Assembly: GCA_040771825.1 (NCBI GenBank)
Contig: JAXGZG010000003.1
Location: 362,526-426,525, forward strand
Source of the DNA: JAXGZG01 sp040771825
GTDB taxonomy: Bacteria; Bacillota; Sulfobacillia; Fermentithermobacillales; Fermentithermobacillaceae
Direction of reading: 5' to 3'
DNA length: 64,000 nt
The position numbers and the translations under genes were made by a program. The notes under the pieces were generated by a model that saw only the letters and a program-made list of their open reading frames with translations, had not been told where the DNA came from and made no database searches. Each line of letters starts with the position of its first letter. Position 1 is the stretch's first letter. Of the stretch, positions 28,276 through 37,676 are shown one piece after another.

Positions 28276-29570
28276 GTATCACCCCGGATGTCGTCAATAA
28301 GGCGTCTCGGAGCGGGATCGAATCTACCCTTACTGTAACCGAGTCTTCAGAGACTGCTGTAATCTTCGCCTTCAACCGTCTCAAAAGCATCCAGAACAGC
28401 GAGTCTCTATCTTCCACCCTTCAGGTTATCAAAGATGGAAGACTGGGCATGTCCACTACTACCAGTGATGAGCGTGATGATGAACTTCTTGAAAAGGCCA
28501 TAGCAGTCTCGACATACGGTTCGCCGGTGAGCTATAAACTTCCTGACCCTGAGCCTCACGCAAATCCCATCATGTATCACAAGGAAGTAGATGACCTGAC
28601 GCTTGACAAGATGATCAGGCTGGGCGAGGGTCTATCGGTATTCCTAAACGGTCTTCATCCCGACGTCAATGGCTCAGTTCAGATAAAGAAATCTATCGCC
28701 CGCCACACTATTCGCAACACCAGAGGGCTCAACGATTCGTGGAAAAACACCGGGTTTTCGATCTCCATAGGGGCCGACCTCGTTGAAGGCAAGAATCTAT
28801 TGAGCGTGCTCGACATTCACCTCTCCGTGGGACTCTCTTTGGATCTGGAATCAATGAAAGACCAGATACGAAGCGCGTTTGAACTGGGCAGGCACAACGT
28901 GCCCGTAGAACCGGGCCAATACGACGTGGTGTTCACTCACTTTGGCTTCAGCGACATCATTCAGTCCGTCATCCAGTGCCTAGACGGAAAAGCCATCGAC
29001 AAGGGGATCAGCCCGTTTGCTGACCGCTTGGGCGATAAGGTGCTGTCTCCACTCTTGACAATATACGATGACGGCGCCATGGATAACGCCATCGGTAGCA
29101 GACATTACGATGATCAAGGAGTAGCCTGCCGCAAGGTGCCTCTCATCGACGACGGGGTTCTCACCGAATATCTCCTGGACCTCGAGACCGCTTCCCGCTT
29201 GGGACGAAAGCCTACAGGCACGGGCGGCGCGTCGGGCGTTTCCCCCAATAACCTCGTGGTCATGCCGGGCACAGTTGCAAAGACGGCCATGATTTCCGGA
29301 CTCAAGAGGGGAATCGTCATCGAGCAGACCATGGGAGCGTGGACCGGAAACCCATACTCGGGGCAGGTGACCGGAAACATCGCTCTAGGTTTTCTGGTGG
29401 TAGACGGAGTCCCTGTAGGCAGAGTGAAAGACTGTATGTTCTCGGTTAACGTCTTTCGGCACTTGTCAGAAGACCTGCTATCCCTAAGCAAAGAGGTCAA
29501 GTGTGTTGGTGACACGACTCTTCCCTGGGCTTTGGTGAGAAACGTGTCGGTATCGGCAAAGCGGAAGTAA
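28272..29570 (+). CDS. tldE: TldE/PmbA subunit
   Basis: 432 residues from the ATG at 28272, overlapping the tldD stop as ATGA; a much longer open frame upstream is only the shadow of tldD. As usual for TldE, the HExxxH zinc motif is absent and the protein should act as the non-catalytic half. Conserved blocks include DGALDN-like DDGAMDNAIGSRHYDDQG, LGRKPTGTGGASG and VEQ-type VIEQTMGAWTGNPYSG. Cytoplasmic. Confidence 0.93.
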   Translation: MSITPDVVNKASRSGIESTLTVTESSETAVIFAFNRLKSIQNSESLSSTLQVIKDGRLGMSTTTSDERDDELLEKAIAVSTYGSPVSYKLPDPEPHANPIMYHKEVDDLTLDKMIRLGEGLSVFLNGLHPDVNGSVQIKKSIARHTIRNTRGLNDSWKNTGFSISIGADLVEGKNLLSVLDIHLSVGLSLDLESMKDQIRSAFELGRHNVPVEPGQYDVVFTHFGFSDIIQSVIQCLDGKAIDKGISPFADRLGDKVLSPLLTIYDDGAMDNAIGSRHYDDQGVACRKVPLIDDGVLTEYLLDLETASRLGRKPTGTGGASGVSPNNLVVMPGTVAKTAMISGLKRGIVIEQTMGAWTGNPYSGQVTGNIALGFLVVDGVPVGRVKDCMFSVNVFRHLSEDLLSLSKEVKCVGDTTLPWALVRNVSVSAKRK

Positions 29571-29594
29571 CGTGTCCTTGCCCCGAACGTACAG

Positions 29595-29621
29595 CACCCG
29601 CCGGAGTGGCTCCGGCGGGTG
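29595..29621. terminator. Perfect 12-bp hairpin between convergent tldE and MFS genes
   Basis: CACCCGCCGGAG, loop TGG, then CTCCGGCGGGTG. It sits in the 59-base gap between two convergent genes and can fold on either transcript. Neither side has a proper T-run, so termination may be weak or factor-assisted. Confidence 0.6.
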
Positions 29622-29629
29622 TACCTCAA

Positions 29630-30913
29630 TTAATGAACAAGCTTCTGTTCCGAAGCGATAATTCTTCCGCTTGCTGCTGGCTGAGTATAGTTGGAGAAAA
29701 TGCGCACACCTGCGAGAAAGCATGCCAATCCGACCAGGTTGAAGGCGCCCGCGATGTAGAAACTGCCGTTGAAAGACCCGGTGGCTTGAGCAACAAACCC
29801 TGTCACCGCCGGTGCGACTGTCATGGCCACTGCTCCTGCCACGTTGAACACGGCGAAGGTCATCCCTCTCTTCTCGGGAGGCGAGCTTTCCCCAACGTAA
29901 TAGACCAAGCTTGGGTCTATCACCAGCTTCCCGGTGGCGCCGTACGTCGCCAGCGCCAACACGAGAGCGGCTGTGCTCCCTGCCAATGGAACGATCATTA
30001 CTGCAAAGGCGGATATGGGCAAGGCAATTCTGCATATGAGGGTCTTGTCCTTCAGTTTGCCAAAGAGAAGCCCTGCCAAGACCGTGGCAGGAGACATGAC
30101 AAGCGACATGATCACCGGAATAGTGGTGGAAAAGCTTCCCTCAAGGTTTCTGACAGTCTCGAGATAGTACGGCAACCACGTGAGCATGAGGTAGAAGCCG
30201 TACATGGTCATGAAGTGGGCGACGCACATGTAGACGAGGAAAGTAGGTGACAGTTTGGGCGTTTCGCCGCCTGCGCTCTTCCACGTGTCGTCCAACCGGT
30301 CGTTCTGATTGCTTGCAGTGCTCTGGGCCGCTTTCATAAGAGTCTTGGGTTCAGGCACCGCCAAGAGTACGGCCCCGACGAAAACCATTGAAAGCACACC
30401 CAACGCTGTGAAAGGCATTCTCCAGCCATAGCTCCCAGCCGAGAGGATTTTGCCCACGAAAAAGCCCAACGCTCCTCCTAACCCAGCACCTGCTACAGTG
30501 AGTGCGGCTCCCAAAGCCTTCTTCTCCCTAGGCAGCAGGATGCTGACTATGGCCTGCTGGCACGCGAAATACGTGGCTTGGCCCATGCCGGTTAGAAGCC
30601 GGGATGCCAGGAACTGAATGTGGTTTTGGGACAATGACCCCAGGATTAGCCCTACCGACTGCACGACAAACCCGGCCATAAGCATGGTACGAGAGCCGAA
30701 CTTGTCCGCTAGGAAACCCGAAGGGATCTGAAGGAGGGTGTAGCTTAGAAAGAAGGATGAACTCAAGATGCCTAACCATGACTGGGACAGCCCCCAGTAA
30801 TCACCTATGTCTTTTAGGGCAGAGGAAAGAACGGTTCGGGTAGCATAGAGAAGAAGCCATCCTGAAGCGAGCACAAGCACGCTTGTAATCCAGTTTCTTG
30901 ACGATTTCTGCAA
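29630..30913 (-). CDS. Major facilitator superfamily transporter
   Basis: 427 residues with 12 hydrophobic helices in two halves; TTG start at 30913 with GGAGG upstream. The motif between helices 2 and 3 is clear (GFLADKFGSRTMLMAG, the G-x-L-a-D-r-x-G-r signature). Sequence style is that of the anion:cation symporter/oxalate-formate antiporter-like groups, but the substrate cannot be assigned. Divergent from the Rrf2-type regulator with about 215 bases between, so that regulator may control it. Confidence 0.88.
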   Translation of the reverse strand: MQKSSRNWITSVLVLASGWLLLYATRTVLSSALKDIGDYWGLSQSWLGILSSSFFLSYTLLQIPSGFLADKFGSRTMLMAGFVVQSVGLILGSLSQNHIQFLASRLLTGMGQATYFACQQAIVSILLPREKKALGAALTVAGAGLGGALGFFVGKILSAGSYGWRMPFTALGVLSMVFVGAVLLAVPEPKTLMKAAQSTASNQNDRLDDTWKSAGGETPKLSPTFLVYMCVAHFMTMYGFYLMLTWLPYYLETVRNLEGSFSTTIPVIMSLVMSPATVLAGLLFGKLKDKTLICRIALPISAFAVMIVPLAGSTAALVLALATYGATGKLVIDPSLVYYVGESSPPEKRGMTFAVFNVAGAVAMTVAPAVTGFVAQATGSFNGSFYIAGAFNLVGLACFLAGVRIFSNYTQPAASGRIIASEQKLVH

Positions 30914-31055
30914 TGCAATGCCTCCAGTTATGTGTTGGGGACATACGGCGAGCGCTTGGGCTGCTTATGCAGGGCGCACCCCCATGTATATCCCTAGGAT
31001 ACTCCAGCGTGACTTACCTGGCTAGGAGCAGTGCCCGGAAGACTGGATAGCATTG

Positions 31056-31107
31056 TTGACACGGCATACTAATAGGCAGAATATAAGTAAGACACTAAGT
31101 AAGCACT
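31056..31107 (+). promoter_or_regulatory. Candidate promoter with paired direct repeats upstream of Rrf2 gene
   Basis: A perfect -35 box TTGACA (31056-31061) is followed after 18-20 bases by an AT-rich -10 region (AATATAAG). Directly downstream are two imperfect direct repeats, AAGTAAGACACT (31085-31096) and AAGTAAGCACT (31097-31107). Repeats over the start of transcription could be an operator for the regulator itself. Confidence 0.4.
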
Positions 31108-31128
31108 GGAGGGGAGATCGGCAGAACT

Positions 31129-31550
31129 GTGATAACCAGCAAGGTCGAGTATCTTCTCCACATACTCATAGACCTAGTCAACTGCGATCCCGGGCAATAC
31201 GTCTTATCCAGGGACATCGCACAGCGTAGGGGAATCCCTCCCAAGTACATGCCCTGCTTATGGCGGTGCTAACCAAGGAGGGCTGGGTTGAATCGGTCCG
31301 AGGCGCTAAAGGGGGCGTGAGGCTATCGGTTGATCCCCATAACATCACCATACAAGATGTCATCAACGTTGCGGGTGACGAGCTGACCGTCAAGAAGTGT
31401 GTGAGCGAGATTTTCCCGTGTCCGTCGAAGGAACAATGTGTCCTATTCCCAGTCTGGCAAAAGGCACAGGCCGCCCTCGCCAAATGCATGAACGAAACCA
31501 CCTTGAACTACCTGGCGGCCAGGGACCGCGCACGCCTGGGAAATCCGTAA
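31129..31550 (+). pseudogene. Rrf2-family transcriptional regulator, one-base frameshift
   Basis: The N-terminus reads from a GTG at 31129 (TSKVEYLLHILIDLV, then DIAQRRGIPPKYM), which is the Rrf2 winged helix, and runs into a stop at 31270. The rest continues one frame over from about 31257 (LMAVLTKEGWVESVRGAKGG, then LSVDPHNITIQDVINV). Restoring a single base between 31249 and 31257 gives a full-length Rrf2 protein of about 140 residues. Three Cys in the C-terminal part (CVSEIFPCPSKEQC) are placed as in iron-sulfur or redox-sensing Rrf2 proteins such as IscR and NsrR. It may be a real null allele or a sequence error. Divergent from the MFS gene. Confidence 0.82.
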
Positions 31551-31664
31551 CCCTAGACGGCCAACCTTGCTGCAGACAACGGAAAGCAAAGCCGTTCTCA
31601 CAACTCGAGCCGGGACGCCTGGCGGCGGAATTTGCGCAGGGCACGCGCAATTGCGTACCCCTGC

Positions 31665-33296
31665 CTACAGACCTATTGCCAGCCCTCCGACTCTTCTGTC
31701 GGACCCTCCCAGCAAGACCCCTGAACGAGGATCTTTCATGATAATCTGAGCGCCCCCGCCCCCACCCCATTGACTGACAACACGGACCTTGTGCCCGCGC
31801 TTCTGGAGTCCGCGACGAGTGCCTTCGGGAAACCTAGATTCCAACCGCACCTCAAAAGGATTATCCAGCCCTATGACATCGGTTCCTGGAGTGGACGTCC
31901 ATCTAGGAAAATCCACCGCGTCTTGGGGACCGGCGCCGTGGTCCAGCATAAGACTGAGCATCTGCATATTCCACTGGGGCTGGCCATCGCCGCCGGGCGT
32001 ACCTCCCACAACAAAGGGCTTGCCATCCTTAAGCACCATATAGCAGTTGAGCGTGTGCATGGGCCGTCTTCCCGGCAGCAGGCAGTTGGGGTGTCCGCCG
32101 GTAAGCGCAAAAGATCGGCCCGCTCTGTTGTTGAGCAGCACGCCGGTCCCCGGCACCGTCAGCCCCGATCCAAACTGAAAAGCAACACTGTGGATGAACG
32201 TGCAAGCGTTTCCGTAGGCATCCCAAGCCACAAACGAGGTGGTATCGGCCCTCCGCTCCCCAATCTCAGACGCCTCCTCACGTGTCCGGCCGGCAGATAT
32301 ACCGCTCGCCACCAACTCTGAGTACTCCTTTGAAATCAGTCTAGACACATCGAAAACAGAAGAGTCCGGGTCGCCCGCCAAAGAGTTGCGGTCGTCAAAC
32401 GCGATTTTCTTGGCCTCAACCATAAGGTGAACTGCCTCTGCACCGTCGGGGTCCATCTCATTCATGTTGAATTCCTCAAGAATGTTCATCCCCTCCAACA
32501 CAATGAACCCCTGGGAGACCGGGGCAGTCTCCAAGACCGTATACCCGCGGTAGTCGGTGCGCAGAGGCTCGTAGAACGAGGTACTTCCCCCAGAGTAGAA
32601 GCGGCTGAATTCATTCCCAGTGAAGGCGCCCTCCATCTGTCGGTTGAGATGGTAAAACCTATCGGCAAAATCCCCGCAGTAGAAGTTCTGGGCGCCCCGG
32701 TGCGCAAACTCCCTGAGCGTTAGCGCCAAATCCGGCCTCTTGAGCGTATCTCCGGGCCTCAAGGGATGGCCGCTAGGCATATAGACACCGGCCGTCTCCC
32801 CGAACTTACGAAGTTTCTTCTCCTCAGCACCTATAGCCCTAGACAATTCAAGAGAAACCGGGAAGCCCGACTCGGCAATGGAGACGCCGTGCTGAAAGCA
32901 TCTTTCCAGCCCCACGCTGCCAAAACGATCCGCAGCCATCTGGAACACCATGGGGGCCCCGGGCACAGCCACAGAATGTATGCCGTGTTGCGGAAGTATT
33001 TTGCCTTGGTCCTGATAGCGCTCGGCAGTAGCCCCATCACCCGCCGGACCGCTGCCGTTTATGGCTGACACGGTCCCGGACCTGGCCTCATAGTAGATGA
33101 GAAAAGCATCCCCGCCCAACCCGCACATTTGGGGCAACACTACACTTGTAACCGCAGCCATGGCAAGGCAGGCATCCATGGCGTTCCCGCCTGTCCGCAA
33201 CAAATCAAGTCCGGCCCGAACGGCTAGAGGATGAGCCGCTGCTACCATCCCCGAAAGCCCCATGACGGCGCGACTGTACCTGCTGTCAAATGTCAT
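31665..33296 (-). CDS. ggt: Gamma-glutamyltransferase family (Ntn hydrolase)
   Basis: 543 residues from the ATG at 33296 (GGGAGGGG upstream). The precursor is cut before T352 in ADTTSFVAWD, which becomes the N-terminal nucleophile of the small subunit; the family normally has TTH, here TTS. Other conserved blocks are GLGGDAFLIYY near 60 and the Gly-rich GGTPGGDGQPQWNMQ. There is no signal peptide, so the enzyme looks cytoplasmic, unlike many secreted GGTs. Family relatives without signal peptides include cephalosporin acylases and enzymes acting on other gamma-glutamyl or oxamate-type substrates, so substrate is open. Confidence 0.88.
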   Translation of the reverse strand: MTFDSRYSRAVMGLSGMVAAAHPLAVRAGLDLLRTGGNAMDACLAMAAVTSVVLPQMCGLGGDAFLIYYEARSGTVSAINGSGPAGDGATAERYQDQGKILPQHGIHSVAVPGAPMVFQMAADRFGSVGLERCFQHGVSIAESGFPVSLELSRAIGAEEKKLRKFGETAGVYMPSGHPLRPGDTLKRPDLALTLREFAHRGAQNFYCGDFADRFYHLNRQMEGAFTGNEFSRFYSGGSTSFYEPLRTDYRGYTVLETAPVSQGFIVLEGMNILEEFNMNEMDPDGAEAVHLMVEAKKIAFDDRNSLAGDPDSSVFDVSRLISKEYSELVASGISAGRTREEASEIGERRADTTSFVAWDAYGNACTFIHSVAFQFGSGLTVPGTGVLLNNRAGRSFALTGGHPNCLLPGRRPMHTLNCYMVLKDGKPFVVGGTPGGDGQPQWNMQMLSLMLDHGAGPQDAVDFPRWTSTPGTDVIGLDNPFEVRLESRFPEGTRRGLQKRGHKVRVVSQWGGGGGAQIIMKDPRSGVLLGGSDRRVGGLAIGL

Positions 33297-33526
33297 GTAA
33301 AACCCCTCCCAACACAAGGCACACTGTGCTGCGTTCTCCACTAATAACGTATCCTAGGCGCGTCCAAAAAAAGACCAGACGATCCGATAAAGTGACCCAG
33401 TGGGTCCAGATCGAGGCCGAAAGAAACCTGCTGGGGAAAAAACCTGTCTACCAATGATATAGTCGATAAGCGGTAGAAAGAAGTAGTGCGTTCAGTATTG
33501 AGCAGCACATTTTAGGAGAGATCGGA

Positions 33527-35020
33527 ATGAGAATCCGTCACAAAATCGCTCTTGTTTTGGTATGCACACTGGTCACAGCTGTATTCACACTGACGGCAAA
33601 CCCGGCTTTGTGCTTGGCAGAAGGCGCCGCAGATCCAAAGGCCGAAAGAACCCAACCCAGCTTGGTCTCGGTGCTTCTCGATAGACTTCCCGTGGCATTC
33701 CCCATCCCACCGTACATAGATGAGGACACGACTATGGTTCCCCTGCGCGCCCTAGCCGAAGCCTTGGGCGTGGAAGTTTCCTGGAACGCTCAAGACTCCC
33801 GAGCCATCTGCATCCGAGAAAGCGGGGACGCAGGCGAAAACACCACCATATCCATTGGGATTGGCCAGGCGACGGCTTTCGTAGATGGTTCTCCCCTGAT
33901 CTTGCCAGAAGCGGCACAGCTGGTGAGAGGCCACACAGTCGTCCCCCTCAGGTTCTTCAGTGAAGCAATGGGGTTTTCGGTGGAGTGGGATGGTCAAACC
34001 AGAACCGTGTCAGTGACTTCGCCCAAAAGAGAAACCGAGATCTGGGGCTTTTACGCTTTAGGTTCGGCGTCCTACAGCAGCTGGCAAGGGATGTTTGGAG
34101 GAGAATACCCCCGTGAGTCCCAAGACCCTCCGGCGGCCAAAATGGCAGGCACTTTCCTAGGATGGTTCGGTGTCAACTCCGATGGCAGCGTGAAAGACTC
34201 CGGCCACCCATCGGGTTTCTCCAAGCCCGACGGTTGGGAAGCCGTCATGATGCACGGGCGCTTTTGGAAGATGCCATGTCTGGCCATGTTCTACTCGGGA
34301 AACGACAGTGGCTCCTTGTCAACGATGCTAGCTGATCCGCTTCGCCGCGATCTGCTCCGCCGCTCTATTTCCTCGGCCGGAGCGAGTTACGAGGGAGTTG
34401 CCATAGACTTCGAAGGGTTAGGGCTGGACAAGGAAGCCCGTGAGTCGGATGCTGCTAACCTCAATTCGTTCCTGGATGAACTAAAGAAGGAACTGGGCGA
34501 ACGCCTGCTAGTGACCGTTGTACCACCGCGAAATAGCGTTTACGGCGGGTACGACCACAAGCACATAGGCCAAATCTCGGACCTGGTGGTAGTCATGGCT
34601 TACGGTTATGAAGATCCTGCCACTCCATCGCCCACGGCTCCATGGAGCAAAGTGGATGAGGCTATCCGCATGGAACTGGAATTGGTGCCTGGGAACAAGG
34701 TGCTGCTGGGGCTGCCTGGGTACGGAACACTCTACGGGACGGCAAACGGCATTCCAACGCTCATCTCGCGCCCGGCTGCCAAGGACACCTCAGGTTTCGC
34801 CGGGGTGCCTGTATTCTGGCCAGAAGCGGCATGTTCCCATCTTATGTGGAGCGATGAGACCGGCGAATACCAAGCCTTTTTGGAGACAAATGAGTCATTG
34901 CAGGCACGCATTAACCACGCTCTGCGATATGATTTGAGAGGCGTCGCCATCTGGCGTCTGGGCCTATTAGAGGCCAATTGGTGGGACGCAGTCCAGGAGG
35001 CTGTCGAGCCCACCAGATAG
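33527..35020 (+). CDS. Secreted protein: copper-amine-oxidase-N-type repeats plus GH18-like domain
   Basis: 497 residues, ATG with AGGAGAG upstream. A signal peptide (1-32, ending ALCLAEG) is followed by two copper amine oxidase N-terminal-like repeats (TTMVPLRALAEALGVEVSW and HTVVPLRFFSEAMGFSVEW), common wall-binding or surface modules in Bacillota. The C-terminal 300 residues are a GH18-type barrel with GVAIDFEG carrying D294 and E296, the end of the DxxDxDxE motif; the first Asp is replaced (E289). YaaH/SleL-like relatives cut spore cortex or peptidoglycan. A role in cell wall or spore remodelling is inferred. The DUF2207 gene follows 81 bases later. Confidence 0.85.
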   Translation: MRIRHKIALVLVCTLVTAVFTLTANPALCLAEGAADPKAERTQPSLVSVLLDRLPVAFPIPPYIDEDTTMVPLRALAEALGVEVSWNAQDSRAICIRESGDAGENTTISIGIGQATAFVDGSPLILPEAAQLVRGHTVVPLRFFSEAMGFSVEWDGQTRTVSVTSPKRETEIWGFYALGSASYSSWQGMFGGEYPRESQDPPAAKMAGTFLGWFGVNSDGSVKDSGHPSGFSKPDGWEAVMMHGRFWKMPCLAMFYSGNDSGSLSTMLADPLRRDLLRRSISSAGASYEGVAIDFEGLGLDKEARESDAANLNSFLDELKKELGERLLVTVVPPRNSVYGGYDHKHIGQISDLVVVMAYGYEDPATPSPTAPWSKVDEAIRMELELVPGNKVLLGLPGYGTLYGTANGIPTLISRPAAKDTSGFAGVPVFWPEAACSHLMWSDETGEYQAFLETNESLQARINHALRYDLRGVAIWRLGLLEANWWDAVQEAVEPTR

Positions 35021-35101
35021 GTCACAGGCCAGGCAGAGCCTATCGAACAAGTGAGACCTGTTGGAGCAGGAGCCGGTATATCTCTGGGGAGGGACATTTC
35101 C

Positions 35102-36763
35102 ATGATCAAAGGGCGTTTTGGAGTCTTTCGGACGGCAGGCATACTCGCCACCGCACTGGTGGTCGTTTTGGCATCGGTGTCCCTTTTCCCAAAAACTGCT
35201 CACGCCTCTTTCTATTACTCCATCCCGGTTCAGCAAGATCAGATTACCATCCATCAAGACGGAAGCGTCCAGCTAATCCGGTATTTCGAATTCGAAGTTG
35301 AGAGCGCATCTAGCGATTCAGGCACTGAGATCTGGGCGGGGCTTCCCACAGGATCCACCGAGGTAACGTCAGTGGTTGACCAAGACGGAAATCCCGTGAG
35401 ATACGGGACTAGGTCTTCCGGGGGAGATCATGTAGTAACGCTCTCAGGGTTTTCCATAAAGCCGGGAGACTCCAAAGGATTCACAGTAACTGCCACTATT
35501 CCCGATTTCCTGCACCAGGATACCAGGAACGAAGGCTACGTAACCATGCAGTACACCCCCGGATGGTGGTCTGCGGAGGTCAAGGTCCAAGACATAGCGG
35601 TCATTCTCCCGGGCGAAGTTGAGAAATCGGAAATCCGCACCGGTTCCAGGCTTTGGGATGGAATCGCTCAGACCGAATCAGGGGCCTATGTGGTCACTTG
35701 GCAGTTTGGAGACTTGCGCCCCGAGGAGAAGGTCACCATCAACGTAGGGATACCCGATGAATACGTAGACCTTCCAATGCCCCCCAAGACAGACTTCCCG
35801 CCCAACCTAAAACCCACGACCCCACCGTATCTGCCGGGCCCAAAACTGCCCGGTCGTGGGTTTGACGGAACCGGGATCTTTGGCATATTTGCGGTGGTAA
35901 TCGTAGGCTTGATCATAGTCACGGCAATCTCAGAAGCCCAGAAAGAGCCCTATTCGTCCCCGACGGTCAGAATGGAGGGCGTAGGCGTTAACGAGACGTT
36001 GTCTCCCGTTGAAGCATCGGTCCTGCTTAGGCATCCGCCTGAAAAGACCCTGACGCTTATGCTGTTCCACTTAGTGAAGAAAGGCGTCATTCGGGTGCGT
36101 TCAGATAAGCCCCTCCTGGTGCAAGTGGAGTACGAAAGAGATCTCTCCCTTGACGAGAAACTCTTCGTAGATGCAGTAGACCGTTCAACCGGAGAGATCC
36201 GGCCCGGGGATCTAGCAGCTTGCTTCAAACACATCGTCACCGCCGTAAACGAGAAACTCAAGCCTTACTGCAGGCGGGAAACTGAGGAGTTCTACAGGGG
36301 TCTCATAGCTCGCCTCTGGAGTGAGCTCAAGAGCGCTGACTCGCCTGAACTGAAGCTGGATGCCATGGACCTCAACTTACTATGGCTAATGCAGGACGAA
36401 CTGGAAATGCAGGAGGCCTGGCGTGAACTGCCCCAGGAAGGGGCCGGGTATGGCGTGCCAGTCTGGTGGCGTACTGGATTCCTCTTTCACGGCATGTTCC
36501 CCTACTACATGTGGCCCTTCTACCTGCACGGTTGGTATGGCGGAATCTCAGGCAATCTCTTGGGGAGCCAGGGTCAGAAGTTCCGGGAGATTACCGAATC
36601 CGTTTTCGTGCCTGCCAGCGCACCTGCGAGATCCCCGCGCCGATCTGGAGGCGGCTCGGGGGGCCATCACGGAGGATTTGCGCCGCCTAGCTGCGCTTGC
36701 GCGTGCGCGTGTGTATCGTGCGCCTGCGCCTGTGCCTGCGCTGGAGGCGGAGGGTGCACCTAA
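35102..36763 (+). CDS. DUF2207 membrane protein with Cys-Ala-repeat tail
   Basis: 553 residues from the ATG at 35102 (GGGAGGG upstream). Signal peptide or anchor at 8-30, an extracellular beta-sandwich DUF2207 domain (about 35-245), a Pro-rich linker, one membrane helix (GIFAVVIVGLIIVTAI, about 265-285) and a cytoplasmic domain. It ends in a Gly/Ser/His linker and a run in which Cys and Ala alternate (CACACACVSC, then CACACAC), twelve Cys in the last 30 residues. Similar tails occur in other DUF2207 proteins and might bind metal or be lipidated; no function is known. Confidence 0.87.
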   Translation: MIKGRFGVFRTAGILATALVVVLASVSLFPKTAHASFYYSIPVQQDQITIHQDGSVQLIRYFEFEVESASSDSGTEIWAGLPTGSTEVTSVVDQDGNPVRYGTRSSGGDHVVTLSGFSIKPGDSKGFTVTATIPDFLHQDTRNEGYVTMQYTPGWWSAEVKVQDIAVILPGEVEKSEIRTGSRLWDGIAQTESGAYVVTWQFGDLRPEEKVTINVGIPDEYVDLPMPPKTDFPPNLKPTTPPYLPGPKLPGRGFDGTGIFGIFAVVIVGLIIVTAISEAQKEPYSSPTVRMEGVGVNETLSPVEASVLLRHPPEKTLTLMLFHLVKKGVIRVRSDKPLLVQVEYERDLSLDEKLFVDAVDRSTGEIRPGDLAACFKHIVTAVNEKLKPYCRRETEEFYRGLIARLWSELKSADSPELKLDAMDLNLLWLMQDELEMQEAWRELPQEGAGYGVPVWWRTGFLFHGMFPYYMWPFYLHGWYGGISGNLLGSQGQKFREITESVFVPASAPARSPRRSGGGSGGHHGGFAPPSCACACACVSCACACACAGGGGCT

Positions 36764-36803
36764 GCCCGGCCCGGGTCAGACGTTGGCGAAAGGCGCCTAG
36801 GCT

Positions 36804-37676
36804 CTAGGCTCCCTTTGCCGCTAACACTTCCTTTAGGAAGCATGAGACGCCTTCCTGGTCTGACGTCAAGGTAAACCTGTCGGCCACGATAGAAAGCCTC
36901 GGGGATGCGTTAGCCATGGCCACTCCCACTCCGGCTACCTGAAGCATCTCGATGTCATTGTCCTCGTCGCCAACGGCCGCCATCTCCCATACCGGGATCC
37001 CGGTCTTCTCGCAAAGGAACCGCAAGGCGTCTCCTTTGCTTACGGATCCGTCCATTACATCCATGTGGGTCCCGTCAGTAATAAGGCACTGAAGTCTCTG
37101 AGAGAACGCGCCCTTCAGAAAAGAAGATAGACCCTTGAGTGTGTCAACAGGCCCCTTCACACACACCCTAGCAATTTCCCCAGCACGGTCTGGGATTCTG
37201 TCCTCTTGCAAAACTTCGAAACTGAAGCGGAGAACAGGGGGCGCAATGCCCATAACACGCAAGAGCTCCTTAGCGTCCAAATCCGGAAAGCCTCCAAAAA
37301 CTTGACGATACTCTGCCGGGACTGCCCTCCTGCCCCTAAGATGAATGTAGAATGGCAGCCCGGCTTCCTTTACTGCCTGAATAATGGGAATCGTCAACTC
37401 TGCGGGTATCGGCTTGAACAGCCACTCCTCTTTCTGCTCCGAGAGAACATGAGCGCCGTTGCAGGCAATGATGGGCCCCTGGGCTCCCAGCCATGCGCCC
37501 GCGCGGGCAGCATCGGTACTTGGCCTTCCAGTAGCAATGGTAACCCGGATGCCTGCACGGACCGCCTTCCTCACCCAGAACCGGGATCTTTGAGAAGGGG
37601 TGCCGTCGCTTCGGAGCAGAGTCCGATCTAAGTCTAGGGCGATGAGGCGTATGCGGGCAAGATCAGAATCGATCAT
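36804..37676 (-). CDS. HAD-superfamily Cof-type phosphatase
   Basis: 290 residues from the ATG at 37676; an ATG 15 bases earlier is possible. Both lie inside the end of the M20 peptidase gene, so translation is probably coupled. Motif I LDLDRTLL has the nucleophile D15 and acid D17, motif II is TIATGRPS, and motif IV GDEDNDIEML binds Mg2+. A C2-type cap lies between, giving the Cof/YidA layout. Substrates in this family are sugar or nucleotide phosphates and cannot be predicted. Confidence 0.88.
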   Translation of the reverse strand: MIDSDLARIRLIALDLDRTLLRSDGTPSQRSRFWVRKAVRAGIRVTIATGRPSTDAARAGAWLGAQGPIIACNGAHVLSEQKEEWLFKPIPAELTIPIIQAVKEAGLPFYIHLRGRRAVPAEYRQVFGGFPDLDAKELLRVMGIAPPVLRFSFEVLQEDRIPDRAGEIARVCVKGPVDTLKGLSSFLKGAFSQRLQCLITDGTHMDVMDGSVSKGDALRFLCEKTGIPVWEMAAVGDEDNDIEMLQVAGVGVAMANASPRLSIVADRFTLTSDQEGVSCFLKEVLAAKGA

